This document shows, piece by piece, positions 9,143 through 19,431 of a DNA stretch of 64,000 nucleotides. The position numbers and the translations under genes are program-made. This stretch comes from Roseibium sp. HPY-6 (GTDB lineage Bacteria > Pseudomonadota > Alphaproteobacteria > Rhizobiales > Stappiaceae), in assembly GCF_040530035.1 (NCBI RefSeq), contig NZ_JBEWCD010000001.1, positions 124,001 through 188,000 on the forward strand, given 5' to 3'. The notes under the pieces were generated by a model. That model did no database searches, was not told where the DNA came from, and was given only the letters and a program-made list of their open reading frames with translations. The number at the start of each line of letters is the position of its first letter. The stretch's first letter is position 1.

Positions 9143-9158
9143 TGGCATGCATCATGCT
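9143..9158 (+). promoter_or_regulatory. Putative sigma-54 promoter of glnB-glnA
   Basis: TGGCATGCATCATGCT has GG at 9144-9145 and GC at 9156-9157 with ten bases between, the invariant -24/-12 spacing of sigma-54 promoters. The -12 element is ATGC instead of the preferred TTGC. Nitrogen-controlled sigma-54 promoters are usual for glnB-glnA in alphaproteobacteria. Confidence 0.55.
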
Positions 9159-9187
9159 AAGCACGACACACCGGTTTACGCCGGTAA

Positions 9188-9610
<423 letters not shown>

Positions 9611-9735
9611 CCCACCTAATTCCGGCATCCGCCGGTGATCTGAACCCCGGCCTTACCAAACAGAGAAATACAAACGCCTCTGAAGGCTCGGACCCAAACC
9701 CAACCGTTCACAAGATAATCAAAGGGATGGACATA

Positions 9736-11145
9736 ATGACCACTGCCGCTGACGTCCTGAAGGAGATTCAGGAAAAGGACGTGAAATTCGTCGACCTGCG
9801 CTTTACCGATCCGCGCGGAAAGATGCAGCACGTAACAATGGACGTTGCACTTGTTGACGAAGACATGTTCGCTGAAGGCGTTGCCTTTGACGGCTCGTCC
9901 ATCGCCGGCTGGAAAGCCATCAACGAGTCCGACATGATGCTGATCCTCGATCCGGAAACAGCTCACATGGACCCGTTCTTTGCACAGTCCACAATGGCGA
10001 TCTTCTGCGACATCGTCGACCCGATCACCGGCGAAGGCTACAACCGCGACCCGCGCATGACGGCTAAAAAGGCGGAAGCCTACGTCAAGTCCGGCGGCTT
10101 CGGTGACACCATCTATTTCGGCCCGGAAGCAGAATTCTTCATGTTCGATGACGTCCGCTTCAATGCCGATCCGTACAACACAGGCTTCATCCTGGACAGC
10201 TCCGAACTGCCGTCCAACATGGGTTCTGAATACGAAACCGGCAACCTCGGCCACCGTCCGCGCACCAAGGGCGGGTATTTCCCGGTCCCGCCGGTCGACA
10301 GCGCACAGGATATCCGCTCCGAAATGCTCTCCGTCATGAGCGAAATGGGCGTTCCGACTGAAAAGCACCACCACGAGGTGGCTGCTGCGCAGCACGAGCT
10401 CGGCATGAAGTTCGACACGCTGACCCGCTGTGCCGACAACATGCAGGTCTACAAATACGTCGTCCACCAGGTCGCACACGCTTACGGCAAGACATCCACC
10501 TTCATGCCGAAGCCGGTCTTCGGCGACAACGGCACCGGCATGCACTGCCACCAGTCCATCTGGAAAGACGGCGATCCTGTCTTTGCCGGCAACCAGTATG
10601 CCGATCTCAGCGAGACCTGCCTCTACTATATCGGTGGTGTCCTGAAGCACGCAAAAGCCCTGAACGCCTTCACCAACCCGTCCACCAACTCCTATAAGCG
10701 CCTGGTGCCGGGTTACGAAGCGCCTGTTCTTCTGGCCTACTCTTCACGCAACCGGTCGGCATCCTGCCGTATCCCGTTCACGTCCTCTCCGAAGGCGAAA
10801 CGCATCGAGGTCCGTTTCCCGGATCCGACCGCAAACCCGTACCTGTGCTTCTCGGCGCTGCTGATGGCTGGCCTTGACGGCGTCAAGAACAAGATCCATC
10901 CGGGCGATGCCATGGACAAGAACCTCTACGATCTGCCGGCTGAAGAACTGGCCGAGATCCCGACGGTTTGCGGCTCACTGCGTGAAGCCCTGGAAAGCCT
11001 CGATGCCGACCGTGAGTTCCTGAAGTCCGGTGGCGTCTTCGACGACGATCAGATCGATGCATACATCGAGCTGAAAATGGAAGAAGTCGAGCGCTTCGAA
11101 ATGACACCGCATCCGGTCGAATTCGACATGTACTATTCCGTCTAA
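9736..11145 (+). CDS. glnA: Glutamine synthetase type I
   Basis: Glutamine synthetase makes glutamine from glutamate, ammonia and ATP and works as a dodecamer. I start at the ATG at 9736, which gives 469 residues (the usual GSI length) and sits seven bases after AAAGGG; an upstream in-frame ATG (9727) would overlap the ribosome site. Motifs include FDGSSIAGW near residue 52, the metal-binding GPEAEFF (about 130) and HHEVA, the ATP-binding [16 protein letters not shown] (about 264) and [17 protein letters not shown]. The adenylylation Tyr398 is present in KNLYDLP, so the enzyme should be switched off by AMP addition, which P-II helps to control. Confidence 0.98.
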   Translation: MTTAADVLKEIQEKDVKFVDLRFTDPRGKMQHVTMDVALVDEDMFAEGVAFDGSSIAGWKAINESDMMLILDPETAHMDPFFAQSTMAIFCDIVDPITGEGYNRDPRMTAKKAEAYVKSGGFGDTIYFGPEAEFFMFDDVRFNADPYNTGFILDSSELPSNMGSEYETGNLGHRPRTKGGYFPVPPVDSAQDIRSEMLSVMSEMGVPTEKHHHEVAAAQHELGMKFDTLTRCADNMQVYKYVVHQVAHAYGKTSTFMPKPVFGDNGTGMHCHQSIWKDGDPVFAGNQYADLSETCLYYIGGVLKHAKALNAFTNPSTNSYKRLVPGYEAPVLLAYSSRNRSASCRIPFTSSPKAKRIEVRFPDPTANPYLCFSALLMAGLDGVKNKIHPGDAMDKNLYDLPAEELAEIPTVCGSLREALESLDADREFLKSGGVFDDDQIDAYIELKMEEVERFEMTPHPVEFDMYYSV

Positions 11146-11170
11146 GAACAATCGTTCTTGTTGGAAAAGA

Positions 11171-11199
11171 AACCCCGGCCAATCGGCCGGGGTTTTTTT
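11171..11199 (+). terminator. Rho-independent terminator of glnA
   Basis: CCCCGGCC-AATC-GGCCGGGG followed by seven T residues, 25 bases after the glnA stop. An eight-base GC stem with a T-run is a strong intrinsic terminator. Confidence 0.95.
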
Positions 11200-11219
11200 G
11201 TTTTCTGGCAAGGCGCGGT

Positions 11220-12257
11220 CTAAACCTCCAGCCAGTCTGCCAATGACGGTCGGTGTCTACCTTTGATGCCTGTCATCGCCGGAGATGCGATCATCGCATT
11301 GAGCACGGCTTCCTGGGTGGTCTCTGCCACCGCCTTGAACAAAACATCAATTCTGTCTTCCTGAAGAACATCGCGAGCGATGAAGTCGCCATCGCTAAAG
11401 TGCGGGAGCTTCCGTGCGGTGGAAAACGCGAGGGCAATGTCTCCGCTGCCGTTGCCGTAAAACGCTCCAAGCCGCCCAAGACCAGCGGCGGCGCGCCGGG
11501 CGACGCGCTTCAACTGACGGCTTTCAAGCGGCACATCTGTCGCCAGAACGACAATGACCGAACCACGTTCTTCGCTCCGTCCGGGATCGTCAGGGTTTGG
11601 CTTTCGGCCGTCCGGAAGGACAAGATCGCCCGGTTTGCCGAAATTGGCCTGGACAAGGGTCCCGAGAACATAGGAGCGGCCATCCAGCTCAAAAACGCGC
11701 GATGCGGAGCCAATACCGCCCTTGAAACCGAACGCGCTCATTCCTGTACCGGCACCAACGCTGCCCTGTTCGAAGTTCTTTGCGGCCGCATCCAGCGCGG
11801 CAAAAGCATCCGCTTCGCTCAAGGCCATTGCGTTGATGTCACTTAGATACCCGTCATTGCACTCCATCACGAGTGGATTGACAGTTCCGCCAGCACGATC
11901 GATGTCCGGATTGATGGACAGTTCCCGTCTGATCAGCGCGTTGATCCCGGTTCCGACGGCGAATGTGTTGGTCAACAGAATGGGCGTTTCCAACGTTCCG
12001 AGTTCTTCCACCTGGATCAGTCCGGCACTCTTGCCAAAACCGTTGATGACGTCGGAAGCAGCTGGAAGCTTGTTGAGAAAAAGGTTGCCCTGATGCGGCA
12101 GGACAGCGGTGAACCCGGTTCTGAGATCACCTTCAGACACCGTTCGGTGGCCAACCGTTACACCCTCCACATCCGTGATGCTGTTACGCGGACCCGGCTG
12201 CATGTCGCCAAACACAAGGCCTTTGGAACGCGCGGGAGAAAGTGGCAGTGAAGACAT
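11220..12257 (-). CDS. P1 family (S58, DmpA-like) aminopeptidase
   Basis: Members of this family are N-terminal nucleophile hydrolases that cleave themselves before a Ser and then remove N-terminal residues from D- or L-amino acid amides, beta-peptides or small peptides. NSITDVEGVTVGH near the N-terminus, GKSAGLIQVEELG, TNTFAVGTG and the cleavage point ERG-SVIVVLATD (Ser at about residue 233 from this start) are all in place. I choose the ATG at 12257 (345 residues); the frame stays open to a TTG at 12320 that directly follows a terminator hairpin. The gene is convergent with glnA and its substrate cannot be read from the sequence. Confidence 0.88.
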   Translation of the reverse strand: MSSLPLSPARSKGLVFGDMQPGPRNSITDVEGVTVGHRTVSEGDLRTGFTAVLPHQGNLFLNKLPAASDVINGFGKSAGLIQVEELGTLETPILLTNTFAVGTGINALIRRELSINPDIDRAGGTVNPLVMECNDGYLSDINAMALSEADAFAALDAAAKNFEQGSVGAGTGMSAFGFKGGIGSASRVFELDGRSYVLGTLVQANFGKPGDLVLPDGRKPNPDDPGRSEERGSVIVVLATDVPLESRQLKRVARRAAAGLGRLGAFYGNGSGDIALAFSTARKLPHFSDGDFIARDVLQEDRIDVLFKAVAETTQEAVLNAMIASPAMTGIKGRHRPSLADWLEV

Positions 12258-12324
12258 GAGATACCGCAAGTCTAGATTCGGAACATACGGTATTGAAGGG
12301 GAGAATTGAGGGTCGCTCAATACG

Positions 12325-12345
12325 AAAAAGCCTCCCGAAGGAGGC
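12325..12345 (-). terminator. Intrinsic terminator of the small exported protein gene
   Basis: On the minus strand GCCTCC-TTCG-GGAGGC is followed by TTTTTC. It lies 50 bases after the stop of the small exported protein gene and immediately upstream of the P1 peptidase, separating the two. Confidence 0.88.
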
Positions 12346-12395
12346 TCTTCGTTATGCTCTGAGTTTTCGCAGGTAGTTCCTGCAACTCGCTCAGA

Positions 12396-12665
12396 TCAAT
12401 AACAGACCTGGCGGTATCCAACGACAACATACTGACGCTGATAAGGGCTCCAGCGGCGGATCGGCTGATTGTGGCAACGAACCGGCTGGTAGTAACGTGG
12501 CTGCGCCTGGGAGCCGATAATCGCACCGGCGGCCAGTCCGATGATTGCACCTGCAGCAACAGCGCCGGCACGGTTTTTGGCATGAGCTTCGGACGGGGCA
12601 ATGGTTATGGCCGCGGTTGCGACTGTGGCAACGGTAACGGCGGCGATGGCAAATTTACGAAACAT
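12396..12665 (-). CDS. Small exported glycine-zipper protein
   Basis: This 89-residue protein has a signal peptide (MFRKFAIAAVTVATVATA, cleavage probably after AHA near 29) followed by a Gly/Ala-rich segment AGAVAAGAIIGLAAGAIIG typical of glycine-zipper or membrane-inserting small proteins. The tail is rich in Tyr, Arg and Gln with two Cys (RCHNQP and the ending RQVCY). I start at 12665 because GAGAGGAAC stands just upstream; a longer frame to 12740 would hide the signal peptide. Similar short proteins ending in a Tyr-rich tail with a Cys are common and uncharacterised in Hyphomicrobiales. Confidence 0.8.
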   Translation of the reverse strand: MFRKFAIAAVTVATVATAAITIAPSEAHAKNRAGAVAAGAIIGLAAGAIIGSQAQPRYYQPVRCHNQPIRRWSPYQRQYVVVGYRQVCY

Positions 12666-13220
12666 AACGGTTCCTCTCAACTGATCTTCAAAAGTCTCTC
12701 TCTCTTGCTGATGAAACAACTTTACGTTCTGCCGCCTCACGCCGCTGTGATAGCCATCACGCTAAGTCACATTCGTATGAACGAGCCCAACAACCACTTA
12801 AATCGGGTATCCACACAGCAAATAGGGCAAGCAGAATGTGGGCGATACTTGCCGCTACGATACCGCGTGCCTATAGGACCGAGTGTCTGGCCGGTTTTGG
12901 ATGAAGGAACCATTCCGTTAGAGATAGAATGACAGGCTGTGCTGGATGAGACGGTCCCGCGCTCGCATTCGGACAACCATGAAATTTCTTGGGACCATGG
13001 CGAACTCAAATGACTATGCATGAAGGTTCTTGGTTCTGGTCCGACACGCGATTGAGGCATTGTCGGGGGATGGCCTGACTGAAACGGCCGTTGGTAATGG
13101 GCCAGGTCGGAACTGGGCTGATTTTCGTTCGTCTGCAATTTACAACGCGCCAGCCACGCGCTAGAGCACGTCCGAAGAACAGCCAGCCGGCGAACACAAC
13201 ACACAGGCACGGACACCACA
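12666..13220. other. Gene-free stretch between the small exported protein gene and tyrS
   Basis: I see no convincing gene here: the open frames lack family resemblance and ribosome sites. It must hold the divergent promoters. A small dyad GTGAT-AGCC-ATCAC lies at 12746-12759. Confidence 0.6.
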
Positions 13221-14474
13221 ATGAGTGAGTTCAAATCGGACTTCCTGAACGTTCTCTCCGAACGCGGTTTCATTCATCAGATTTCCGATCCCCAAGGGCT
13301 CGACGAATTGTGTTCGAAAGAATGTGTTACGGCCTATATCGGCTTTGACTGCACTGCACCCAGTCTTCACGCTGGCTCGCTCGTTCCGATCATGATGCTG
13401 CACTGGTTCCAGCAAACAGGCCATCGCCCGATTGCGCTCATGGGCGGCGGAACAACCAGGGTTGGCGATCCCTCCGGCAAGGACGAAAGTCGAAAGATCC
13501 TCACTGAAGAAACCATTGAGGACAACAAGGCCGGTATACGCAAAGTCTTCGAAAAGCTCCTGCGCTTTGGTGACGGGCCGACTGATGCCATTATGCTCGA
13601 CAACGCGGACTGGCTGCTGAAGCTCAACTATGTGGACTTCCTACGCGAGATCGGCCGGCATTTTTCGGTCAATCAAATGATTCAGAGGGATTCCGTTCGT
13701 CTGCGCCTGGAGCGCGAGCAGCATCTGTCCTTCCTTGAATTCAACTACATGCTTCTCCAGGGTTACGACTTTCTCGAGCTCTACCGGCGGACAGGATGCC
13801 GGTTGCAAATGGGCGGGTCGGACCAGTGGGGGAACATTCTTTCAGGCACCGACCTTGTGCGCCGGCTGGCAGAAAAGGAAGCCTTTGCGCTGACCTCCCC
13901 GCTCCTGACCACAGCCTCGGGCGCCAAGATGGGCAAGACGGCTGCCGGTGCTGTCTGGCTTAATGAGGAACAATTGTCCGCCTATGACTATTGGCAATAC
14001 TGGCGCAACACCGAGGACGCGGATATCGAACGCTTCCTGAAGCTGTTCACCGTCCTGCCGATGGACGAGATTTCACGTCTCGCTGCTCTTGAAGGTTCCG
14101 AAATCAACGACGCTAAAAAGGTACTGGCGACTGAAGCGACTGCTCTCATTCATGGGCGTGAGAACGCCGAAGCTGCAGCTGAAACGGCGCGGAAAGCGTT
14201 TGAAGAGGGCCAATCGGCAGAAGGCCTGCCAACCATCGAAATTCCCAGGGCTGAATTGGAGGCAGGTCTCGGCGTCTTGAGCGCGTTTGTGACGGCGGGC
14301 CTCTGTGCTTCCAATGGCGATGTCCGCCGTAACATCAAGGGCGGCGCCGTTAAAATCAACGACCGGAACGAAAGCAACGACCGGCGCCAGCTTTCTTCTG
14401 AAGACATTACCGGCGACGGAATTATCAAGCTGTCGCTCGGCAAGAAAAAGCACGTGCTGTTGAAGCCGGTCTGA
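13221..14474 (+). CDS. tyrS: Tyrosyl-tRNA synthetase
   Basis: This class I synthetase charges tRNA-Tyr. The 417-residue length fits the bacterial TyrS group. The HIGH-equivalent is SLHAGS (about residue 48-53), the tyrosine pocket is seen in [12 protein letters not shown] and [11 protein letters not shown], and the KMSKS-equivalent is Lys236-MGKT. The C-terminal S4-type RNA-binding domain (about 350-417) includes GAVKINDRN and the GKKKHVLL end. The ATG at 13221 follows GGACACCACA with only a modest ribosome site. The gene is convergent with the large AsmA-like gene, 37 bases apart, with an inverted repeat between. Confidence 0.97.
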   Translation: MSEFKSDFLNVLSERGFIHQISDPQGLDELCSKECVTAYIGFDCTAPSLHAGSLVPIMMLHWFQQTGHRPIALMGGGTTRVGDPSGKDESRKILTEETIEDNKAGIRKVFEKLLRFGDGPTDAIMLDNADWLLKLNYVDFLREIGRHFSVNQMIQRDSVRLRLEREQHLSFLEFNYMLLQGYDFLELYRRTGCRLQMGGSDQWGNILSGTDLVRRLAEKEAFALTSPLLTTASGAKMGKTAAGAVWLNEEQLSAYDYWQYWRNTEDADIERFLKLFTVLPMDEISRLAALEGSEINDAKKVLATEATALIHGRENAEAAAETARKAFEEGQSAEGLPTIEIPRAELEAGLGVLSAFVTAGLCASNGDVRRNIKGGAVKINDRNESNDRRQLSSEDITGDGIIKLSLGKKKHVLLKPV

Positions 14475-14475
14475 T

Positions 14476-14508
14476 ACCGGTCCTCTTCGGGTAAACTGAA
14501 GGACCGGT
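14476..14508. terminator. Inverted repeat between convergent tyrS and AsmA-like gene
   Basis: ACCGGTCCT and AGGACCGGT form a perfect nine-base stem with a 15-base loop in the short convergent gap. There is no strong T-run on either side, so it may work as a weak bidirectional terminator or as a 3' end stabiliser. Confidence 0.6.
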
Positions 14509-14511
14509 CGT

Positions 14512-17500
14512 TCAGTTTGCCTGGAATTCAAACATTTTCCGGAAGATACCCGGCGCAATCGCGGAAATCGGATTGACGGTCAGGACCGGATCCGACACGG
14601 AACCGGTCAGGCGGTAGGTTACCCCGATCAGGCCTTCTCCCGAGTTGCCACCCAAGGCAAATCCCAGAATTGGTATTTTCGCGAAGAAGTTGTTGAGTGC
14701 GTAAATCGGAACGAATGTTCCGCTCAAGCTCAGCGTCTGTTCCGTCAGGTTGACGGTACCGCTCACTGTCCCGCCCAGCACATTTCCCTGAAGAGCGCCA
14801 CGAATGATGGTCATCACATCGCCTTCCCGCGTGAAATTGATATCCATCGTATCGAAGTTTGCAGTTCCCTCTGACGTGCGTTTGCTTGCAACGGGGTCAT
14901 CGGGATCCAGGTTGTTACGCTCGCGTTCTCGAATGCTTTGGATGGCGGGATCTTCGGTGATGCGGAGCGAACGAACCTTGAAATCGCCAGCCCAACTGTC
15001 CTCGTCTGCCATGGCGACGCTGAGCACACCCCGCCCCCCTTCCATGCGCTCATAAAAGTCCAGGAATTTCAGGGTCGCACCGGTGTCGGCAAACTGGCCC
15101 GTGGCAATCTGGCTGGCACCCTGCTCGCTCACCTTGAATTCGAAATCGGACTGGCCGTTGATGAGTCCGCTGAGGTCTGCGGTGCGCAGGCCTTTGCGGC
15201 CAGTCTCAATTTTTCCGGTAAAATTCTGCAGCGTTTGCCGGTTAAAGCCTGTCACGCGGTCGATCGACGCTGCGATGCGTGCTCCCTCGGAAAAATCACC
15301 GGCACCCTGGCTACCACCCGGGCTCGTGAGGCTCTGGATCAAGCCGCGTCCGTCAAACGCCGCTGCGGAAAAAATAATGTCATAGCGTCCATCCGCAGTC
15401 CGTTTGATGTCGACATCTGCGTCATCCCCGGGACGCAATCTGAATGTGTCGAAAGACGCGTCGATCAACTCGCCTGCATCGGAAAGGCGCATGGCACCCG
15501 AAACGGTCGCACCCTCCAGAGACAGATTGAAGTCTCGAACCAGTTGGAAGTCCTCTGTTTCGACAAGTTTGAAGGTGGCTTTGGCCGGAACGCCCTTCGC
15601 CTTCCGCCACCCGAGCGCCTGCAAAGCGATTTCGGCTTTTTGCAAATCGACCGAGAATTTCTGCCCATCGCTGACACCGGTTACGCTCAAAACAAGATCA
15701 CCATCGAGAAAGGCCGTGAGATCGATTCCCTTCTCCTTAAGCTGTCTGGCGGTTACCGAGACAACAACATCCTGCTTCCCGGCAACACCGGATTCGCCGA
15801 GAGGCACAATCAGGTCGATATCGGCGGACAAACCGTCAAGCGTTCCATTGCCGGTAATCGCAACCTGATCCGGGTTGGCATCTATCTGCACATCCGCATC
15901 TTCTATTGTCCGGCCCATAATCGGATTTGAATCGGAGAAGCTTACAAGCTCGCCAGTCGCGCGCCAGTCGATGTCCTCCACGTCAATGCCCTTTGCGAGC
16001 GGAAACCGGGCGACGACGTCGATACTGCCGGTACCGGTTGCCCCGCCTTGCTGCAGACCGGCCCTGTCAACGACGCTCAATGGCTCGCTGTTGGCAACCG
16101 AAGCGAGGTTTTCAACGTCTCCCTCCACCTTCGCAGAAATACTGGCCGTTTTACCTTCCCGTTGAGGCAGATCATAAATCTCAAATACACTTTCCGGCAC
16201 TGTAACCTCGCCACCAGTCAGCGTTGTTGCGACTCCATTGCGAGACGTAACCGTAAGGACCTCGTTGGCCACCTGCACTGTGCCTTCAAGTCCGCCAACC
16301 TCAGGCAGCTCGCCAAATGGCGTCACGGCGCCATCGGTGAAGGACATTTCCATCACCATATCGTTGCCGGACCAACCCGCGTCCGGGTCCCTATGATTGA
16401 AGGCAGGCGGGCGAATAGCGGCGGAATAGGAAAACGTCCGAACTGTTCCGCCCTTGATATTGTCGTTCACCCAACTGCGCGCCGGCGGCACAAGCGTGAT
16501 CGGCCAGACTTGCTTGACGGTCGCGATCGGAATGTTTTCACCTGCCGCTGCAATTGCGACATAAGGACCTTCCTGCGTCACTTCCACAGATGCGACCAGC
16601 TGCGCGATCGCCTTGCCGGATCGGGCAACAAACCTGTCGATCGAAATCAGTTTCTTGACAAGATTAAACCGTGCGCGGATTTTCACGCCATCCAGCATCT
16701 GAGGCGCTTCCTTCACATCCGCAGAACCAAATTGCGGGTGATCCGCATCCAGACCGATCGTCCAATCGCCCGTGTCCGCTTCGTCAGGCTTGATCTGGCC
16801 GGAGAAATAAATGCGTGTGTTCCCGCGTATGACGTGGGACCGCGTGACCTCGATCGTATCCTGTCCCGCCTTGAACAACAGCGAAAGTGCGGCATCGTCG
16901 AATGCGACAATCGTTTTGCCCAGCTGAAACCAGCCGTTTCTCACCCGGGCAACCGCATTCGCCGACAAAAAATTTCCATCTTTATCCAGGCTGGTTTCAA
17001 CTTTTGCAGATGCCGGTAACCCAAGCCCCTTTCCCTGCCTGTTCAAAGCATCCGGACCGAGCAATTCAGCAAGCGTGATACCGTTTACAACGACACCTAT
17101 GGTCTTTTGCGCCTCGTCTTCCTCCGCTTCACGCACAAGTTCGAGCCGCCATGTTGAGACATTCCCGGTCACCTTCGCATTCGCCCGAATGACCCGGTCT
17201 TCCGTTCTCATGATGTAAGCGTCGATGCCTTCAAATTGGCGCGGCGTCTTTCCTGCCAGATTTACCGAACCATTCCTGACGCGCACGAGCCTTAATCCAC
17301 GTCGTGCGAACTGATCGTCAACGACATCGCTGGTGCGGTCGATGGCCTCCATGAGCGGTCCGACCTCAGGAATTTTGGCCGGGCCACCCGACATCGTCAC
17401 CTGAATTCTGGGACTATCGAGTATCAGCGAGGAGAACCGCAACTTGCCCGACAACAAGGCTTCTCGGTCCATAGGCACAACCAGCTTGGGCAAACTCAGC

Positions 17501-17853
17501 GTCACCGGCGCCGGGCCGGCGATCTCAGCGACAGCATCTTCCAGAACGACTTCGACGCCTTCCGGCGCGGTAAAATCCAGACTTGCCCGTTCTATGGACA
17601 GCGTTACGGGACCTCGCGTTCCCTGTGCGGCAAGAATACTGCCCATAAACGGTACTGGGACTGGACCGGATGCAAAAAGCGCAACGACGCCGGCAATTGC
17701 CAACACAAGAATGATCGCACTCGCAAACCAGATACGCCTGCGAAAACGTTTCCGCACCCCAGCTTTTTCTTCGCTCTTTCCGACGCCAGATCTACGAAAC
17801 AAGTTCAGTCGGCTCTCCTGCCCGTTGTCAGCTGCTTGGCTCGCGAGGAGCAC
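14512..17853 (-). CDS. AsmA-like inner-membrane protein with DUF3971 domain
   Basis: Proteins of this group are anchored in the inner membrane by one N-terminal helix and extend as a long beta-rich groove into the periplasm; related AsmA/YhdP/TamB proteins carry phospholipids to the outer membrane. Here the helix is at about residues 42-62 (WFASAIILVLAIAGVVALF) after a very basic stretch (RKRFRRRIW). The 1113-residue product shows repeated beta-rich blocks, a DUF3971-like middle and an AsmA-like C-terminal region (GNVLGGTVSGTVNL to LTVNPISAIAPGIFRKMFEF). The start at 17853 is GTG and uncertain. It reads toward tyrS and is divergent from bcp. The lipid-transport role is inferred from the family. 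Confidence 0.85.
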   Translation of the reverse strand: MLLASQAADNGQESRLNLFRRSGVGKSEEKAGVRKRFRRRIWFASAIILVLAIAGVVALFASGPVPVPFMGSILAAQGTRGPVTLSIERASLDFTAPEGVEVVLEDAVAEIAGPAPVTLSLPKLVVPMDREALLSGKLRFSSLILDSPRIQVTMSGGPAKIPEVGPLMEAIDRTSDVVDDQFARRGLRLVRVRNGSVNLAGKTPRQFEGIDAYIMRTEDRVIRANAKVTGNVSTWRLELVREAEEDEAQKTIGVVVNGITLAELLGPDALNRQGKGLGLPASAKVETSLDKDGNFLSANAVARVRNGWFQLGKTIVAFDDAALSLLFKAGQDTIEVTRSHVIRGNTRIYFSGQIKPDEADTGDWTIGLDADHPQFGSADVKEAPQMLDGVKIRARFNLVKKLISIDRFVARSGKAIAQLVASVEVTQEGPYVAIAAAGENIPIATVKQVWPITLVPPARSWVNDNIKGGTVRTFSYSAAIRPPAFNHRDPDAGWSGNDMVMEMSFTDGAVTPFGELPEVGGLEGTVQVANEVLTVTSRNGVATTLTGGEVTVPESVFEIYDLPQREGKTASISAKVEGDVENLASVANSEPLSVVDRAGLQQGGATGTGSIDVVARFPLAKGIDVEDIDWRATGELVSFSDSNPIMGRTIEDADVQIDANPDQVAITGNGTLDGLSADIDLIVPLGESGVAGKQDVVVSVTARQLKEKGIDLTAFLDGDLVLSVTGVSDGQKFSVDLQKAEIALQALGWRKAKGVPAKATFKLVETEDFQLVRDFNLSLEGATVSGAMRLSDAGELIDASFDTFRLRPGDDADVDIKRTADGRYDIIFSAAAFDGRGLIQSLTSPGGSQGAGDFSEGARIAASIDRVTGFNRQTLQNFTGKIETGRKGLRTADLSGLINGQSDFEFKVSEQGASQIATGQFADTGATLKFLDFYERMEGGRGVLSVAMADEDSWAGDFKVRSLRITEDPAIQSIRERERNNLDPDDPVASKRTSEGTANFDTMDINFTREGDVMTIIRGALQGNVLGGTVSGTVNLTEQTLSLSGTFVPIYALNNFFAKIPILGFALGGNSGEGLIGVTYRLTGSVSDPVLTVNPISAIAPGIFRKMFEFQAN

Positions 17854-18001
17854 AAAGTTTCAATTACTTGTTCTAGCGCGCATTGAACGAGTCGCAACGC
17901 GACCTATGATAATTCGAAACCCGTCTCAAAATCGACTACTGCGTGCGCGCTGGCACCCGGTAGCGGCAAAAACGCACAAATTATGACAGAAGGATGACGC
18001 G

Positions 18002-18469
18002 ATGCAGGAACTTGCAATTGGAGACGCAGCCCCTGACTTTGATCTGGAGAGTGACGGTGGTGGACGCGTGTCTCTGAGCGGACTTAAGGGAAAACCGGTC
18101 GTTGTTTATTTCTACCCGAAAGACAACACACCGGGCTGCACCAAAGAGGCAATCGCCTTCACGGAGTTGAACGATGAGTTCAATAAGTTGGGAGTGACCA
18201 TTGTCGGTATTTCGCCTGACTCGGCAAAAAAGCACGACAATTTCATAGCCAAACACAATCTCGCGGTTCGCCTTGGCGCTGATACCGATATCAAGACGGC
18301 GGAAGCCTATGGCGTGTGGGTCGAAAAATCCATGTACGGGAAGAAGTACATGGGCGTTGAGAGATCAACGTTTTTGGTCAACAAGGACGGCGCGATCGCG
18401 CAGATCTGGCGCAAAGTGAAAGTACCAGGGCACGCAGACGCTGTTCTTGAGGCTGCATCCGCACTATAG
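18002..18469 (+). CDS. bcp: Peroxiredoxin, Bcp type
   Basis: Bcp-type peroxiredoxins reduce hydrogen peroxide and organic hydroperoxides. The 155-residue protein has the family fold and the peroxidatic Cys46 in DNTPGCTKEA, with Thr43 completing the active-site PxxxT/SxxC pattern. The position of the resolving cysteine of E. coli Bcp, five residues later, is Ile51, and no other cysteine is seen in the protein, so it should act as a 1-Cys enzyme that needs an outside thiol. It is followed 35 bases later by a ferritin-like gene on the same strand; the two may form a small oxidative-stress unit. Confidence 0.95.
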   Translation: MQELAIGDAAPDFDLESDGGGRVSLSGLKGKPVVVYFYPKDNTPGCTKEAIAFTELNDEFNKLGVTIVGISPDSAKKHDNFIAKHNLAVRLGADTDIKTAEAYGVWVEKSMYGKKYMGVERSTFLVNKDGAIAQIWRKVKVPGHADAVLEAASAL

Positions 18470-18504
18470 AACCGGCAGTCGCATAAGATCCGGTCGAGAC
18501 AAAC

Positions 18505-19341
18505 ATGACAGATAAAGCCGCAAATGCTCCTGCCTCCACACTGGTCGCAGGGGCTAGGGCTATCGTTGGCGCAGCAAATACTTCTGAAAAGGTCGAATTG
18601 GCATATGCCGTCTCAAAAGCCTGGTTCCAGCGAGGCATAGCGCTTGGCTCGCCATCAAAAGACGGCCGAATGCCGGATCGTCCGGGACGCCCACAAAAGC
18701 CGGAACTGAGAGCTCCGCGTGACATGCCGAAGCGCAGTCTTTCGGGAAAGTCCGGTCGCCTCGCTCTCATTCATTCTCTTGCCCATATCGAATTGAATGC
18801 CGTCGATCTCACTTGGGACCTGATCGGCCGTTTCGCTGACGCGCGGTTGCCTCGCTCCTACTACGATGACTGGGTGCGTGTCGGCCTTGAAGAAGCGAAA
18901 CATTTCTCGATGCTGCAAGACCGTCTTGAAAAGCTGGGAGCAGCGTATGGCGACCTTCCGGCGCATGATGGCCTCTGGGAAGCGGCCCAGGACACCGGGC
19001 ACGACCTGGCGGCACGCCTTGCCATCATTCCACTGGTGCTGGAGGCGCGAGGCCTCGACATTACACCGCCCATGATCGAAAAGGCGCGTGAGATTGGTGA
19101 CGATGACACCGCAAAGTGTCTCGAAATCATCTACCGGGATGAAAAAAATCACGTAGCGTTCGGTGCGAAATGGTTTCGATTCTTGTGTGACCGGCAGAGA
19201 ATCAGACCTGAGTCGGCTTTCCATTTCTTCGTGCGGAAGCATTTTCGTGGCACTTTGAAACCGCCATTTAATGATCGTGCAAGATCAGAAGCAGGCCTAA
19301 CCCCCGGATTTTACAAGCCCCTTGCCCCTCTTACCGGCTAA
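18505..19341 (+). CDS. DUF455 family ferritin-like protein
   Basis: DUF455 proteins have a ferritin-like four-helix bundle with a predicted di-iron site; their reaction is unknown, though they are related to MiaE-like hydroxylases. In this 278-residue protein the likely metal ligands appear in HIELNAVDL (about residue 97), EEAKHF (about 131), LEARGLD (about 177) and DEKNHV (about 212). The C-terminal GLTPGFYKPLA is also family-typical. It lies 35 bases after bcp on the same strand, hinting at a shared role in iron or peroxide handling. Confidence 0.88.
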   Translation: MTDKAANAPASTLVAGARAIVGAANTSEKVELAYAVSKAWFQRGIALGSPSKDGRMPDRPGRPQKPELRAPRDMPKRSLSGKSGRLALIHSLAHIELNAVDLTWDLIGRFADARLPRSYYDDWVRVGLEEAKHFSMLQDRLEKLGAAYGDLPAHDGLWEAAQDTGHDLAARLAIIPLVLEARGLDITPPMIEKAREIGDDDTAKCLEIIYRDEKNHVAFGAKWFRFLCDRQRIRPESAFHFFVRKHFRGTLKPPFNDRARSEAGLTPGFYKPLAPLTG

Positions 19342-19431
19342 TTTCGATGCGCTTGCAGACGATTTATTAACCTTACCAAATTCTAATCAGCATCAGTTCT
19401 TTTGCAGAATGCAGACAGTGACTGAGTGATC

